A stretch of DNA of 64,000 bases from Campylobacter concisus. GTDB taxonomy: Bacteria > Campylobacterota > Campylobacteria > Campylobacterales > Campylobacteraceae. The notes under the pieces were generated by a model. That model searched no databases. It saw nothing but the letters and a program-made list of their open reading frames with translations, and was not told where the DNA came from. The stretch lies in the NCBI RefSeq assembly GCF_015230015.1, contig NZ_JAAKZC010000008.1, positions 20,270 to 84,269 of the forward strand, read 5' to 3'. The translations under genes and the position numbers were made by a program. Each line of letters begins with the position of its first letter. Positions within the stretch are counted from its first letter, which is position 1. This document shows, one piece after another, positions 25,727-35,543 of this stretch.

Positions 25727-27139
25727 ATGGAACAGACAAAAAAAGAGCCTTCGTTTCTGCTAGCCCTTACGCCTATCTTGGTTATGATCGTAGGTCTTGC
25801 GCTTGGCGTTGGTTATATGAAGCTAAAGGTTGAGCCGATCATTTTGATAGCTGCCCTCGTGGCTGGTGGCATCGCTTGGAGACTAGGATATAGCTGGAGC
25901 GAGCTTCAAGAAGGGGTGATAGAGAAAATTTCAAGCTCACTCCCGGCACTTATGATACTTTGGGCGGTCGGTCTGCTTATTGGCTCATGGGTATTTTCAG
26001 GCACCATCCCTATGATCATCTACTACGGTGTGGATCTTATAAGTCCGCAGTATCTAGTCCTAACCGCTTTTGTCATCGCAGCTATCATCTCAACTGTAAC
26101 TGGCACGTCTTGGGGTTCTGCTGGCACAGTTGGCGTCGCTATTATGGGCATAGCTCAAGGTCTTGATGTAAATTTAGCCGCAACTGCTGGCGCGGTAGTC
26201 GCAGGAGCTTACTTTGGCGACAAGCTCTCTCCGCTCTCAGATACGACAAATCTAGCTCCGATAGCAGCTGGCTCAGAGCTTTATGAGCACATCAGACATA
26301 TGTTTTATACAACTATCCCAGCAACTATCGTTGCGATAGCGGCTTATCTATTTTTTGGAAGCGAGGCTGCAAGTAGTGGCGCAAATGTTTCAGAGTCGGT
26401 TTTGGCGCTTCAAGGTCAGCTTGATAAAATTTTTCACTGGAACATCATCTTGCTTTTGCCTGTGCTTTTTGTCTTGGCTGGCTCGGTGCTAAAGTGGCCA
26501 ACCATCCCAGTAATGATCATCGCATCTCTATTTTCAGTGCTTCTTGGTGTGATCGTTCAAGATTTTAGCTTTAAAAATGGCTTTATCTCAGTGATGACTG
26601 GCTTTAACGTCACGATGAGCGGCATTAATATGGAGTTTTCAAAAGATATCACGAAGCTTCTAAATAGAGGCGGCGTGAGCTCGGTAAATTCAACCACCAT
26701 CCTAGTCATCTGCGCTATGGGCTTTGCTGGTATCATCTCAAAAACTGGCATGCTTACAAAGGTGCTTCACACCATCATGGCAAAGGTCAAATCAACAGCA
26801 GGCGTCATCATCTCGACTATCGGATCATGCCTAACTGTCGCATTTGTCACAGGTAGCTCATATCTTTCTATCCTCATTCCTGGCGAGATGTTTAAGGACT
26901 TTTATAAAGAGAAAAATTTAGCAGCCAAAAACCTATCAAGAACACTTGAAGACTCTGGCACCGTTATCGTCCCGCTCATACCTTGGTCAGCAGCAGGCGC
27001 ATATATGACAGCTACACTTGGAGTGCCAACGGTAGAGTACTTGCCTTGGGCGATACTAAACTACATGGGCGTTGTCTTTGCTATCATTTTAGCACTTACT
27101 GGCATCGGCATAGCTAAGATAAATAAGGATGCCAAATGA
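25727..27139 (+). CDS. nhaC: NhaC family Na+/H+ antiporter-like transporter
   Basis: 470 residues, about 11-12 membrane helices. STVTGTSWGSAGTVGVAIMG and GAYFGDKLSPLSDTTNLAP are NhaC family hallmarks. The family exchanges Na+ for H+, but some members (MleN) also move carboxylates. AAAGGA lies before the ATG. Its stop overlaps the start of the isoaspartyl dipeptidase gene by 4 bases, which suggests a joint role, perhaps in uptake of a dipeptide or acidic amino acid (inference). Confidence 0.9.
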   Translation: MEQTKKEPSFLLALTPILVMIVGLALGVGYMKLKVEPIILIAALVAGGIAWRLGYSWSELQEGVIEKISSSLPALMILWAVGLLIGSWVFSGTIPMIIYYGVDLISPQYLVLTAFVIAAIISTVTGTSWGSAGTVGVAIMGIAQGLDVNLAATAGAVVAGAYFGDKLSPLSDTTNLAPIAAGSELYEHIRHMFYTTIPATIVAIAAYLFFGSEAASSGANVSESVLALQGQLDKIFHWNIILLLPVLFVLAGSVLKWPTIPVMIIASLFSVLLGVIVQDFSFKNGFISVMTGFNVTMSGINMEFSKDITKLLNRGGVSSVNSTTILVICAMGFAGIISKTGMLTKVLHTIMAKVKSTAGVIISTIGSCLTVAFVTGSSYLSILIPGEMFKDFYKEKNLAAKNLSRTLEDSGTVIVPLIPWSAAGAYMTATLGVPTVEYLPWAILNYMGVVFAIILALTGIGIAKINKDAK

Positions 27140-28269
27140 TACTTATAAAAAATGCCAAAATTTACTCGCCAAAATTTCTCGGCACAAAAGATATATTTAT
27201 ATGTAACGGCAAGATCGTCTGCATAGCTGAAAATATAGAGCCAAATTTACCAAATGTAAAGGTGATCGACGCTTCAAATTTAGTAGCCATACCAGGTCTT
27301 ATCGATAAGCACGTGCATATCACTGGAGGCGGCGGAGAGGGCGGCTTTAAGACTAGGGTGCCTGAGATCATGCTATCAAATTTAATAGAAGCTGGCATAA
27401 CGACAGCAGTTGGCCTACTTGGAACTGACAGCACGACAAGAAGCGTTGAAAATTTAGTCGCAAAAGCTCACGCACTAAACGACGAGGGCATCACATGCTA
27501 CGCTCACACAGGCGCATACAGCTCCAAAACGCCAACCATAACTGGTGAGATCGAAAAAGATATTGTCTTTGTTGATCTCATAATCGGAACCAAGCTAGCT
27601 ATAAGCGACCACCGCTCATCAAGCGTGAGTAAAGATGAGCTAGCTCACATCGTTTCAGCCGGCAGGGTCGCTGGTATGATCAGCTCAAAGTCAGGCCACA
27701 CCACGCTTCACATGGGTGACGGCAAGAAGGGTTTAAATTTGATCTACGAAGTGTTAAATGAGTATGACATGCCGATCACTCTATTTCAGCCAACGCACAT
27801 AAATAGAAACGAAGAGCTTTTTAAACAAAGCTTTAAATTTATAAAAGATGGCGGATATATCGACTTTACCTGCATGCCGGGTCTTACGCCACTTGAAGCT
27901 GTAAAGCGCATCAAAAAAGAGAATTTACCGACAAATAAGATAACCATTAGCTCAGACGGCTTTGGCAGCTACTCTAGCTATGATAGCGAAGGAAATTTAC
28001 TAAAAATAGGCATCGCTAGCGTTAAGAGCCTATATGAAGAGTTTATAAATTTTATAAAAGATGGCTTTAGTATCGAAGAAGCGTTGCCATATTTTACGAC
28101 AAACGTGGCAAGAAGCGTGGCCTTGCAAAACAAAAAAGGCGAGATAAAAGAGGGCTTTGATGCGGATATTTTACTAGTGGGTGATGAGCTTGATATTAAA
28201 TTTGTCGTTGCAAAGGGTAAAATTTTAAAAGATGACAGTGGTTTTATAAAAAAAGGAACTTATGAATAA
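27136..28269 (+). CDS. iadA: Isoaspartyl dipeptidase (beta-aspartyl-peptidase)
   Basis: Metal-dependent amidohydrolase of 377 residues that cleaves beta-aspartyl dipeptides from damaged proteins. The HVHITGGGGEGG metal motif near residue 60, DHRSSSVS, SGHTTLHMGDG, QPTHINRN and SSDGFGS match the family in order. The ATG overlaps the stop of the NhaC-type gene. Length is close to the roughly 390 of E. coli IadA. Confidence 0.92.
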   Translation: MILIKNAKIYSPKFLGTKDIFICNGKIVCIAENIEPNLPNVKVIDASNLVAIPGLIDKHVHITGGGGEGGFKTRVPEIMLSNLIEAGITTAVGLLGTDSTTRSVENLVAKAHALNDEGITCYAHTGAYSSKTPTITGEIEKDIVFVDLIIGTKLAISDHRSSSVSKDELAHIVSAGRVAGMISSKSGHTTLHMGDGKKGLNLIYEVLNEYDMPITLFQPTHINRNEELFKQSFKFIKDGGYIDFTCMPGLTPLEAVKRIKKENLPTNKITISSDGFGSYSSYDSEGNLLKIGIASVKSLYEEFINFIKDGFSIEEALPYFTTNVARSVALQNKKGEIKEGFDADILLVGDELDIKFVVAKGKILKDDSGFIKKGTYE

Positions 28270-28349
28270 AACTAACTTATTAACCGTTATTTAAGCTTTT
28301 TTTAAATAAAATTAGGTCTTTTTAATAAATTTAGTTGAAAGGAATTATT

Positions 28350-28745
28350 GTGCCAACCATAAATCAATTGGTCAGAAATGAACGCAAGAAAGTGACTGTT
28401 AAGTCAAAATCTCCAGCGTTAAAAGAGTGCCCTCAAAGAAGAGGAGTTTGCACTAGGGTTTATACTACAACTCCTAAAAAACCAAACTCAGCTTTGAGGA
28501 AAGTTGCCAAAGTTAGGCTTACAAGCGGTTTTGAAGTCATCAGCTATATCGGCGGTGAAGGTCACAACCTACAAGAACACAGTATCGTTTTAGTTCGCGG
28601 CGGTAGGGTTAAAGACTTACCAGGTGTTAAATATCACATCGTTCGTGGCGCACTTGATACTGCTGGTGTTGCAAAAAGAACAGTTTCTCGTTCTAAATAT
28701 GGTGCAAAACGCCCTAAAGCTGGCGCTGCTGCTCCAAAAAAGTAA
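28350..28745 (+). CDS. rpsL: 30S ribosomal protein S12
   Basis: 131 residues with [14 protein letters not shown] and [13 protein letters not shown]. The Lys at 43 and 88 that change in streptomycin-resistant mutants are wild type. GTG 28350 is the start (AAAGGA before it, [10 protein letters not shown] conserved). The C-terminal tail ([10 protein letters not shown]) is a little longer than usual. First gene of the str operon. Confidence 0.96.
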   Translation: MPTINQLVRNERKKVTVKSKSPALKECPQRRGVCTRVYTTTPKKPNSALRKVAKVRLTSGFEVISYIGGEGHNLQEHSIVLVRGGRVKDLPGVKYHIVRGALDTAGVAKRTVSRSKYGAKRPKAGAAAPKK

Positions 28746-28802
28746 AAAATTAGGTTCGCAGACGTTGCTTAAATTTGCAAACGTTTGAGTAAAATTTCAT
28801 AA

Positions 28803-29294
<492 letters not shown>

Positions 29295-29306
29295 GAAAGA
29301 ATTAGT

Positions 29307-31385
29307 ATGGCAGAGAGAAAAACGCCTTTACATAAGGTAAGAAATATCGGTATTGCGGCTCACATTGATGCTGGAAAAACAACTACCAGCGAGAGAATTT
29401 TGTTCTTCACTGGTATGAGCCATAAGATAGGTGAGGTTCATGATGGTGCTGCTACTATGGACTGGATGGAGCAAGAAAAAGAGCGTGGTATTACTATTAC
29501 ATCGGCTGCAACTACAGCGTTTTGGAAGGGCTACCAAGTAAACCTAATCGACACTCCGGGACACGTTGACTTTACTATCGAAGTTGAGCGTTCTATGCGT
29601 GTTCTTGACGGTGCTGTTGCGGTATTTTGTTCTGTTGGTGGTGTTCAGCCACAGTCTGAAACTGTTTGGAGACAAGCAAATAAATATCACGTACCAAGAA
29701 TCGTTTTTGTCAATAAAATGGACAGAATTGGTGCAAATTTCTTTAGAGTTGAAGAGCAAATCAGAGAAAGATTAAAAGCAAATCCAGTGCCTATTCAAAT
29801 TCCAATCGGTGCAGAGGATAACTTTAAAGGCGTGGTTGATCTTGTAAGAATGAAAGCATACGTTTGGAATGACGAGAAAAAGCCAACTGATTATGTTGAA
29901 GAAGAAATTCCAGCTGAAGTCAAAGATAAGGCTGAAGAATACCGCGCAAAACTAATCGAAGCTGTTTCTGAGACAGATGATAGTTTGATGGAGAAATTCT
30001 TTGCAGGTGAAGAGCTGACTGAAGAAGAGATCAAAAAAGGTATAAAAGCAGGCTGCTTAAGAATGACTATCACGCCTATGCTTTGCGGAACTGCGTTTAA
30101 GAACAAAGGCATCCAGCCTCTACTTGATGCTGTTGTTGATTATTTACCAGCTCCAGATGAGATTGCAGCGATAAATGGTGTTTATGAAGATGGTACTGAA
30201 GTGACTGTTGAAAGTACAGATGATGGCGAATTTGCCGCTCTTGCGTTTAAGATCATGACTGACCCATTTGTTGGACAGCTAACATTTATCCGTGTTTATA
30301 GAGGAAGCCTTGAAAGTGGTAGCTACGCTTACAACACAGTTCAAGACTGCAAAGAGAGAATCGGCCGCTTACTAAAAATGCACTCAAATAAACGTGAAGA
30401 GATTACCGAGCTTTTTGCTGGTGAAATCGGTGCTGTTGTTGGTCTAAAAAATACTCTAACTGGTGATACTCTTGCAAGCGAAAAAGATAAAGTTATCCTT
30501 GAGAGAATGGACTTCCCAGAGCCAGTTATTAGCGTTGCAGTTGAGCCAAAAACAAAGGCAGACCAGGAAAAAATGGCAATAGCACTTCAAAAACTAGCTC
30601 AAGAAGATCCAAGTTTTAGAGTTAGTACTGATGAAGAGAGCGGACAAACTATTATTAGCGGTATGGGTGAGCTTCACCTAGAGATCATTGTTGATCGTAT
30701 GCTTCGTGAATTTAAAGTAGATGCTGAAGTTGGACAACCACAAGTTGCTTATCGCGAGACTATCCGTAAGGCAGTTGAGCAAGAGTACAAGTACGCAAAA
30801 CAATCAGGTGGTCGTGGTCAATATGGTCACGTATTCTTACGGATCGAGCCGCTTCCAGCTGCTAGTGGATTTGAATTTGTTAATGATATCAAAGGTGGTG
30901 TTGTTCCAAAAGAATATATCCCAGCTGTTGAAAAAGGTTGTAAAGAAGCACTTCAAAGCGGTGTTCTTGCTGGATATCCAGTTGAAGATGTTAAAGTTAC
31001 ACTATTTGATGGTAGCTACCACGAAGTTGACTCATCTGAAATGGCATTTAAACTTGCTGCTTCAATGGGCTTTAAAGAGGGTGCTAGAAAAGCAGGTGCG
31101 GTTATTCTTGAGCCTATGATGAAAGTTGAAGTTGAGACTCCAGAAGAGTATATGGGTGATGTTATCGGTGACCTTAACAAACGCCGTGGCCAAGTAAATT
31201 CAATGGATGATAGAAATGGTGTAAAAATCATTGCAGCTTACTGCCCACTAGCGCAAATGTTTGGCTACTCAACAGATCTTCGCTCAATGACTCAAGGTCG
31301 TGCGACTTACTCAATGGAATTTGATCACTACGAGGAAGTTCCTAAAAACGTAAGTGAGGAGATTATTAAAAAGAGAAATGGCTAA
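29307..31385 (+). CDS. fusA: Elongation factor G
   Basis: Translocase GTPase of 692 residues with [35 protein letters not shown] and NKMD motifs and domains II-V. The str operon ends here without a tuf copy; tuf lies 16 kb upstream. A strong terminator follows. Confidence 0.98.
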   Translation: MAERKTPLHKVRNIGIAAHIDAGKTTTSERILFFTGMSHKIGEVHDGAATMDWMEQEKERGITITSAATTAFWKGYQVNLIDTPGHVDFTIEVERSMRVLDGAVAVFCSVGGVQPQSETVWRQANKYHVPRIVFVNKMDRIGANFFRVEEQIRERLKANPVPIQIPIGAEDNFKGVVDLVRMKAYVWNDEKKPTDYVEEEIPAEVKDKAEEYRAKLIEAVSETDDSLMEKFFAGEELTEEEIKKGIKAGCLRMTITPMLCGTAFKNKGIQPLLDAVVDYLPAPDEIAAINGVYEDGTEVTVESTDDGEFAALAFKIMTDPFVGQLTFIRVYRGSLESGSYAYNTVQDCKERIGRLLKMHSNKREEITELFAGEIGAVVGLKNTLTGDTLASEKDKVILERMDFPEPVISVAVEPKTKADQEKMAIALQKLAQEDPSFRVSTDEESGQTIISGMGELHLEIIVDRMLREFKVDAEVGQPQVAYRETIRKAVEQEYKYAKQSGGRGQYGHVFLRIEPLPAASGFEFVNDIKGGVVPKEYIPAVEKGCKEALQSGVLAGYPVEDVKVTLFDGSYHEVDSSEMAFKLAASMGFKEGARKAGAVILEPMMKVEVETPEEYMGDVIGDLNKRRGQVNSMDDRNGVKIIAAYCPLAQMFGYSTDLRSMTQGRATYSMEFDHYEEVPKNVSEEIIKKRNG

Positions 31386-31396
31386 TTAGTCAAAAT

Positions 31397-31418
31397 AGGG
31401 CAGAGTGATCTGCCCTTT
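31397..31418 (+). terminator. Terminator of rpsL-rpsG-fusA
   Basis: Perfect 8-bp stem AGGGCAGA/TCTGCCCT with loop GTGA, followed by TT and AT-rich sequence, 12 bases after the fusA stop. Confidence 0.8.
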
Positions 31419-31463
31419 AAAATTTAATCACTTGGATAAAAATTTAAACTAACTTGCAAATTT

Positions 31464-31540
31464 GTCCTCATAGCTCAGCTGGATAGAGCGCAGAATTCCT
31501 AATTCTGAGGTCGTGAGTTCGAACCTCGCTGGGGACACCA
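31464..31540 (+). tRNA. tRNA-Arg (CCT)
   Basis: 77 bases. GTCCTCA pairs with TGGGGAC (one T-G pair), CCA is encoded, and the anticodon loop TTCCTAA between CAGAA and TTCTG gives CCT, which reads AGG. Confidence 0.96.
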
Positions 31541-31765
31541 TTCCTGCTTTAAATACTATGTCGCAACAATCTTTGTAAGAGCGTTTTAACCTTTCATATT
31601 AAATTTTATATTTTTTATAAGTAACTAGCTTTGACATATAAATAAATTTATTTTTCTTCTTAATGAATTATTTGTATGGTTTATTATTAATAAATTTTAT
31701 CAACAAAAATTTTATATATTTAATAATCCATGCTAACATTTCAAAAATTTATTTAAGGAGAGTAG

Positions 31766-32143
31766 ATGAAAAAAATTTTACTTTTAGGAGCTGTTTGTTG
31801 TATGTTGTCAGCTGACATCAAAACCGTTAATATAAGCCCAGATGAGATCAAAAAATATGATCAGATTGTCGATATTAGAACTCCATCTGAGTGGCAAGAG
31901 ACTGGCATCATAGCTGGTGCGAAGACCATCACTTTTGATCCAAGCGACAAGAGTGCATTTTTAGATGAGCTTTCAAAGGCAGTTGATATCAAAAAGCCTA
32001 TCGCTCTTGTTTGTAGAAGTGGCAGAAGGAGCACAGCAGCAGCTGCAGCGATAGATAGCTCAGATCTTAAGATTATAAATTTAGATGGTGGTATGAGTAG
32101 TTTGATCGAGCAAGGCTACAAAACTACACCTTATAAAAAATAG
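31766..32143 (+). CDS. Periplasmic rhodanese-like protein
   Basis: 125 residues with a signal peptide (about 1-16, ending MLSA) and a single rhodanese domain: IVDIRTPSEWQETGIIAGA and the active-site loop VCRSGRRS with Cys near 84. Sulfur carrier or sulfurtransferase in the periplasm; its acceptor is not known. AAGGAG lies before the ATG. It stands alone after about 225 bases of AT-rich DNA in which I see no gene. Confidence 0.88.
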   Translation: MKKILLLGAVCCMLSADIKTVNISPDEIKKYDQIVDIRTPSEWQETGIIAGAKTITFDPSDKSAFLDELSKAVDIKKPIALVCRSGRRSTAAAAAIDSSDLKIINLDGGMSSLIEQGYKTTPYKK

Positions 32144-32255
32144 ACAAATTTCTAAATTTCACATTTGACTACAGGATAAATTTATTTTGTAGTCAAAATT
32201 TATACTAAATAATAAATTTTATTATTTGATTAACCAGTGATTAACTCTAAGTCAA

Positions 32256-32261
32256 TATAAT
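32256..32261 (+). promoter_or_regulatory. -10 box (TATAAT) for dps
   Basis: TATAAT lies 35 bases before the dps ATG in an AT-rich region. I see no convincing -35 and could not assign a Fur- or PerR-type box. Confidence 0.6.
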
Positions 32262-32295
32262 TTCATCACATTTAAACAATAAAAAAGGAGACAAA

Positions 32296-32730
32296 ATGTC
32301 AAAAGTTATTTTACAGTTAAACACAATTCAGGCTGATGCAAATGCACTTTATATCAAATTTCACGATCTTCACTGGAATGTAAAAGGCATCCAATTTTTT
32401 AGCGTCCACGAGTATACAGAAAAAGCCTATGAGGATATGAGTGAGATTTTTGATGACGCAGCTGAGAGAGCTCTTATGCTTGGTGGCAGACCTATCGTCA
32501 AGGCTGAGGAGCTAGCAAAAGTTGCTCACATAAAACACGAGCCAAAAGAAAACTACACTCCGACTGAAGTTTTGGATATTGTTTTGGTTGATTACAAGCA
32601 CCTTTTGGGCGAATTTAAAAAACTTGATGAGCTTGCTGAGGGCGACACAACAACTCAGATGTACGCACAAGATCAAATAGCTAAATTTGAAAAAGCTATC
32701 TGGATGCTAAACGCAACACTTGGCAAATAA
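32296..32730 (+). CDS. dps: Dps family ferritin-like protein
   Basis: 144-residue mini-ferritin that stores iron and protects against peroxide as a dodecamer. The ferroxidase ligands are visible in KFHDLHWNVKG and EDMSEIFDDAAERAL. There is no Lys-rich N-terminal tail, so DNA binding is less certain. AAAGGAG is before the ATG, its own promoter lies upstream and a terminator follows. Confidence 0.93.
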   Translation: MSKVILQLNTIQADANALYIKFHDLHWNVKGIQFFSVHEYTEKAYEDMSEIFDDAAERALMLGGRPIVKAEELAKVAHIKHEPKENYTPTEVLDIVLVDYKHLLGEFKKLDELAEGDTTTQMYAQDQIAKFEKAIWMLNATLGK

Positions 32731-32734
32731 TCAC

Positions 32735-32755
32735 AGCGGGAGCTCTCCCGCTTTA
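32735..32755 (+). terminator. Terminator after dps
   Basis: Stem AGCGGGA/TCCCGCT with loop GCTC, followed by TTACT, 5 bases after the dps stop. Confidence 0.75.
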
Positions 32756-32813
32756 CTCTAAATAAATTCTACCTTTTGGCGATATAGTTTTTATAAACTT
32801 AGAGGAGCCAAAT

Positions 32814-33401
32814 ATGCAAATCAGTCAAATCGCAAGTTCATATAACACTTCAAGTGTAAAAGAAAATGTAAAATCAGAAATTTCACTTCACAAAGATGAA
32901 AAAGAGGTTTCTAAAAAGCAGCCCGATGTTTCAAATTTAAGCGCAAAAGAGATATCAAATAGCTATTTTTTGCAGTATCAAAAAGAGATCACTCAAAGCG
33001 CTAGCTCAAATTTACTAGCACAAGGCGGTCTAAGCTTTAACGTGCCTGAAAATTTATCAGACATTTTATCTAGCCTTGATCTGGCAGGCGTCGGCTACAA
33101 TGGTAAAGCTCTGGGAGAGCTAAGTAGTGATGAGGCAAATGAGCTAGTTAGTGAAAATGGCTTTTTTGGTATCGCAAATACAGCTGAGAGGATAGCTGGC
33201 TTTGTACTAAATGGTGCAGGTGATGATATTGAGAAGCTAAAAGCTGGCAGAGAGGGCGTGGCAAAAGGCTTTGAAGACGCAAAGAAAATTTGGGGTGGAG
33301 AGCTTCCTGAAATTTCACAAAAGACTATCGAAAAGACACTTGAGACGCTTGATAAAAAGATCGCCGAGCTTGGCGGTAATGTTTTAAACGTATCAGCCTA
33401 A
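32814..33401 (+). CDS. DUF5610-like protein (often named hydrogenase-4 component G)
   Basis: 195 residues without a signal peptide. The second half (ERIAGFVLNGAGDDIEKLKAGREG, then KKIWGGELPEISQKT) resembles the DUF5610 family, which in some Campylobacterota is labelled hydrogenase-4 component G without any hydrogenase nearby. The N-terminal half is Ser/Lys-rich and looks unstructured. No hydrogenase gene is in this window, so that name should not be trusted. It is monocistronic, with an inverted repeat over its stop. Confidence 0.75.
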   Translation: MQISQIASSYNTSSVKENVKSEISLHKDEKEVSKKQPDVSNLSAKEISNSYFLQYQKEITQSASSNLLAQGGLSFNVPENLSDILSSLDLAGVGYNGKALGELSSDEANELVSENGFFGIANTAERIAGFVLNGAGDDIEKLKAGREGVAKGFEDAKKIWGGELPEISQKTIEKTLETLDKKIAELGGNVLNVSA

Positions 33402-33429
33402 ATTTCTTGGGGTCTCTCCCAAGAAATTT
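33400..33429 (+). terminator. 12-bp inverted repeat overlapping a stop codon
   Basis: AAATTTCTTGGG and CCCAAGAAATTT form a perfect 12-bp stem with loop GTCTCT, beginning within the TAA stop. It could act on both strands because the arms end in A and T runs. Confidence 0.65.
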
Positions 33430-33526
33430 ATATACATTAATGTAAGTACAAAACTCAAATTTTAAAACTCGCAAATTTTATTTAATCTTAAAAGCTATAC
33501 TTTGCTCTTTACATTAAGGAGAAAAG

Positions 33527-33964
33527 ATGAAAGCTAAAATTTTACTTCCTTTAGCAGTAGCTACTATGTTTTTGGGATGTTCGTTTTTTGATGACAATCC
33601 ACCAGTCCGCAAGCAACCAAGGCAAGCTACTAAAACTACAATTGCAAAAAGCTCCATCAAGGGCTTTATAAAAGATGTCAGCTATAAAGATTCGAAATAT
33701 TGCTACGAGATAGTAGCTAGCGATGTGAAAAATCACAAACTAAACAAAGCAAATTTTTGTGCAAACAGATATTATTACGATAAGGGCGATCTTGTCTATG
33801 CGACTTTTTACGCAGATAAGCTCATAGACATGCTTCTTATAAAAGAGGGTGGCTCTAAAGGTGCGTATAATGGCATAAGAAAACCACAAAATGAAGTAGT
33901 CGTTAAAAGAAAAAATATAAAAACAAATATAGATATACCAAAAGAGGAGAAAATTTCTTTTTAG
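33527..33964 (+). CDS. Lipoprotein of unknown function
   Basis: 145 residues. The N-terminus has a lipobox (MFLGC, Cys18), so it should be lipid-anchored. A Pro/Arg/Lys/Thr-rich linker follows and then a domain (about 45-110) with two Cys (CYEIV and NFCANRYYY) that could pair. No family recognised. AAGGAG precedes the ATG. Confidence 0.8.
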   Translation: MKAKILLPLAVATMFLGCSFFDDNPPVRKQPRQATKTTIAKSSIKGFIKDVSYKDSKYCYEIVASDVKNHKLNKANFCANRYYYDKGDLVYATFYADKLIDMLLIKEGGSKGAYNGIRKPQNEVVVKRKNIKTNIDIPKEEKISF

Positions 33965-33990
33965 ATTACCGTTGATTTACTGCTAGCGTA

Positions 33991-34059
33991 TATAATTTCA
34001 TCAGCAATCAAAACTAGAACTCCTTTTAAGGGGCAAAGCAACGGCCCCTTTTTCTTTTT
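33991..34059 (+). ncRNA. Candidate small RNA (promoter plus terminator, no ORF)
   Basis: A TATAAT box (33991-33996) is followed within about 30 bases by a 7-bp GC stem, AAGGGGC/GCCCCTT (34028-34050), and a T-rich tail (34049-34058). There is no reading frame between. A transcript of about 50-55 bases starting near 34003 is predicted. It could instead be the terminator of the lipoprotein gene with a chance -10 box. Confidence 0.4.
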
Positions 34060-34124
34060 ACTCCCTTTTAAAAAATGCCGTTTTTGAAGTTAAAATTATC
34101 AAAATATACCTCTTTTTGGTCAAA

Positions 34125-34143
34125 ATCGGTAAACGATCGGTAA
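34125..34143. repeat. Direct repeat ATCGGTAA x2 upstream of the porin gene
   Basis: ATCGGTAA at 34125-34132 and 34136-34143, 11 bases apart (one helix turn), about 53-71 bases before the porin -10 box. The spacing is that of a tandem activator or repressor site, but no factor is assigned. Confidence 0.35.
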
Positions 34144-34195
34144 CAAAAGTGCAAAATTTTATGATTTTTTAAGCTTCATATTAAAATTTATTGAT

Positions 34196-34201
34196 TATAA
34201 T
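34196..34201 (+). promoter_or_regulatory. -10 box (TATAAT) of the porin gene
   Basis: TTGATTATAAT with the hexamer at 34196-34201, giving a short leader of about 25 bases before the AAGGAG and ATG at 34233. Confidence 0.7.
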
Positions 34202-34232
34202 CGTCATCACAAAAACCTTAAAAGGAGAAAAA

Positions 34233-35450
34233 ATGAAACTAACAAAAATTAGTTTAGCTGCATTGGTTGCTTTAGGTGCATTTTCAAGCGTTGCAAGTGC
34301 AACTCCACTTGAAGAAGCTATAAAAAACGTAGATCTTTCAGGATTTGCAAGATATAGATATACTAATAAATATGTAAAAAACAGTGGTCCAAGCTATCAA
34401 AAACCAGATAAAGAAAGTGAAGCTAATCATGAATTTAGAATGATTACTAACTTTAAAGCTGCTATTGATGATAACTTCTTTGGTGTTATTGGTCTAAGAT
34501 ACAACGCTACTGATAATTCAGGTGATGGTGTTACTGCAGGAACAGATGCAACAAATACAACAACACCTTTTAGAGTTCATCAATTCTATCTTGGATATAA
34601 AGCTGGTAACACTACTATAACAGCTGGTAAGCAAGAGGTCGGCTCATATTTTACTGATGATGAAGTAGGTACTGGCATAAGAGTAGTTAATGAAGATATC
34701 GAAGGTCTTACTTTAACAGCTTTAGCATTTGATGCACTTGAAGGAACACAAAACTTTAGCAATGGTGAATTGTACGAAGTAGAAACTAACTTTTTAAAAG
34801 GTTATGATGTTGGTAATCTATATGCAGCTGGTATCGCTGGTTCATATGATCCTATTAACTTTCAACTATGGTATGGTAGTTTAACGAACTTAGCTGATGT
34901 TCTTGCAGGTGATGTTTCAGCAAATTTTGCTATAAATAATGATGTGTCTTTAGGTGCAAGAATTAATTATGCGGGTAGCCAAGTAGATAAAGATGCAAAA
35001 AATGCTCTTAATTATGAAGACGGCAATTTCTATGCTGGCGAGCTCTCAACTTCATTATATGGCTTTGATCTAGCTGCTGGTTATATCGGTTATAAAACAC
35101 AGAACTATCAAGATGGTAAATATTCAATATTTACATTTGAAGATCAAGGTGGTTTGATTGACGCTGGTGAAGATGTATTTGACTGGACACATGCAGAAGG
35201 TAAAGGTAGCTTTTTCTATGCAAAAAGTGCATATAATTTTGATAAATTTAAAGTTGGTCTAGATTATATTAAAGGTCACTATAAAACAAACGAGAAGACT
35301 AAAATTCAACAATTTGTTCCAAGATTTGCTTATCAATACAGCAAAAAGCTAGCGTTTAGCTCATTCTATGCCTTTACAACAGAAAAAGAGCATGACGGAG
35401 ATAAAGAGAGAACTGACAAATTTAGATTTGAAGCTAAATACTCATTCTAA
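34233..35450 (+). CDS. Major outer membrane porin (Campylobacter MOMP family)
   Basis: 405 residues with a clear signal peptide (about 1-22, ending VASA) and a beta-barrel with alternating strands, ending in an outer membrane Phe (FRFEAKYSF). LEEAIKNVDLSGFARYRY at the mature start is typical of the Campylobacter porin family. ATG 34233 follows AAGGAG; an upstream start at 34191 would overlap the promoter and spoil the signal peptide. It has its own promoter and a strong terminator, and smooth high-expression codon use. Confidence 0.92.
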   Translation: MKLTKISLAALVALGAFSSVASATPLEEAIKNVDLSGFARYRYTNKYVKNSGPSYQKPDKESEANHEFRMITNFKAAIDDNFFGVIGLRYNATDNSGDGVTAGTDATNTTTPFRVHQFYLGYKAGNTTITAGKQEVGSYFTDDEVGTGIRVVNEDIEGLTLTALAFDALEGTQNFSNGELYEVETNFLKGYDVGNLYAAGIAGSYDPINFQLWYGSLTNLADVLAGDVSANFAINNDVSLGARINYAGSQVDKDAKNALNYEDGNFYAGELSTSLYGFDLAAGYIGYKTQNYQDGKYSIFTFEDQGGLIDAGEDVFDWTHAEGKGSFFYAKSAYNFDKFKVGLDYIKGHYKTNEKTKIQQFVPRFAYQYSKKLAFSSFYAFTTEKEHDGDKERTDKFRFEAKYSF

Positions 35451-35480
35451 TTCATAGCTCGTTAATCAACTTATGATATA

Positions 35481-35515
35481 ATCCCGGGTCGGAGCAATCT
35501 GATCCGGGATTTTTA
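35481..35515 (+). terminator. Strong terminator of the porin gene
   Basis: 13-bp stem from ATCCCGGGTCGGA and TCTGATCCGGGAT (with G-T pairs) capped by a GCAA tetraloop, then TTTTT. One of the best terminators in the window. Confidence 0.9.
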
Positions 35516-35543
35516 AATTTAGAGCAAAATTTCAAGGAAACTC

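Noticed and set aside
30721..31119. 132-codon frame inside fusA on the same strand
   Set aside because: Overlaps the conserved EF-G domains in another frame and shows no protein-like motifs.
32814..33401. Hydrogenase-4 component G
   Set aside because: That label is used for this family, but no hydrogenase gene is near and no cofactor motif is present; described as DUF5610-like.
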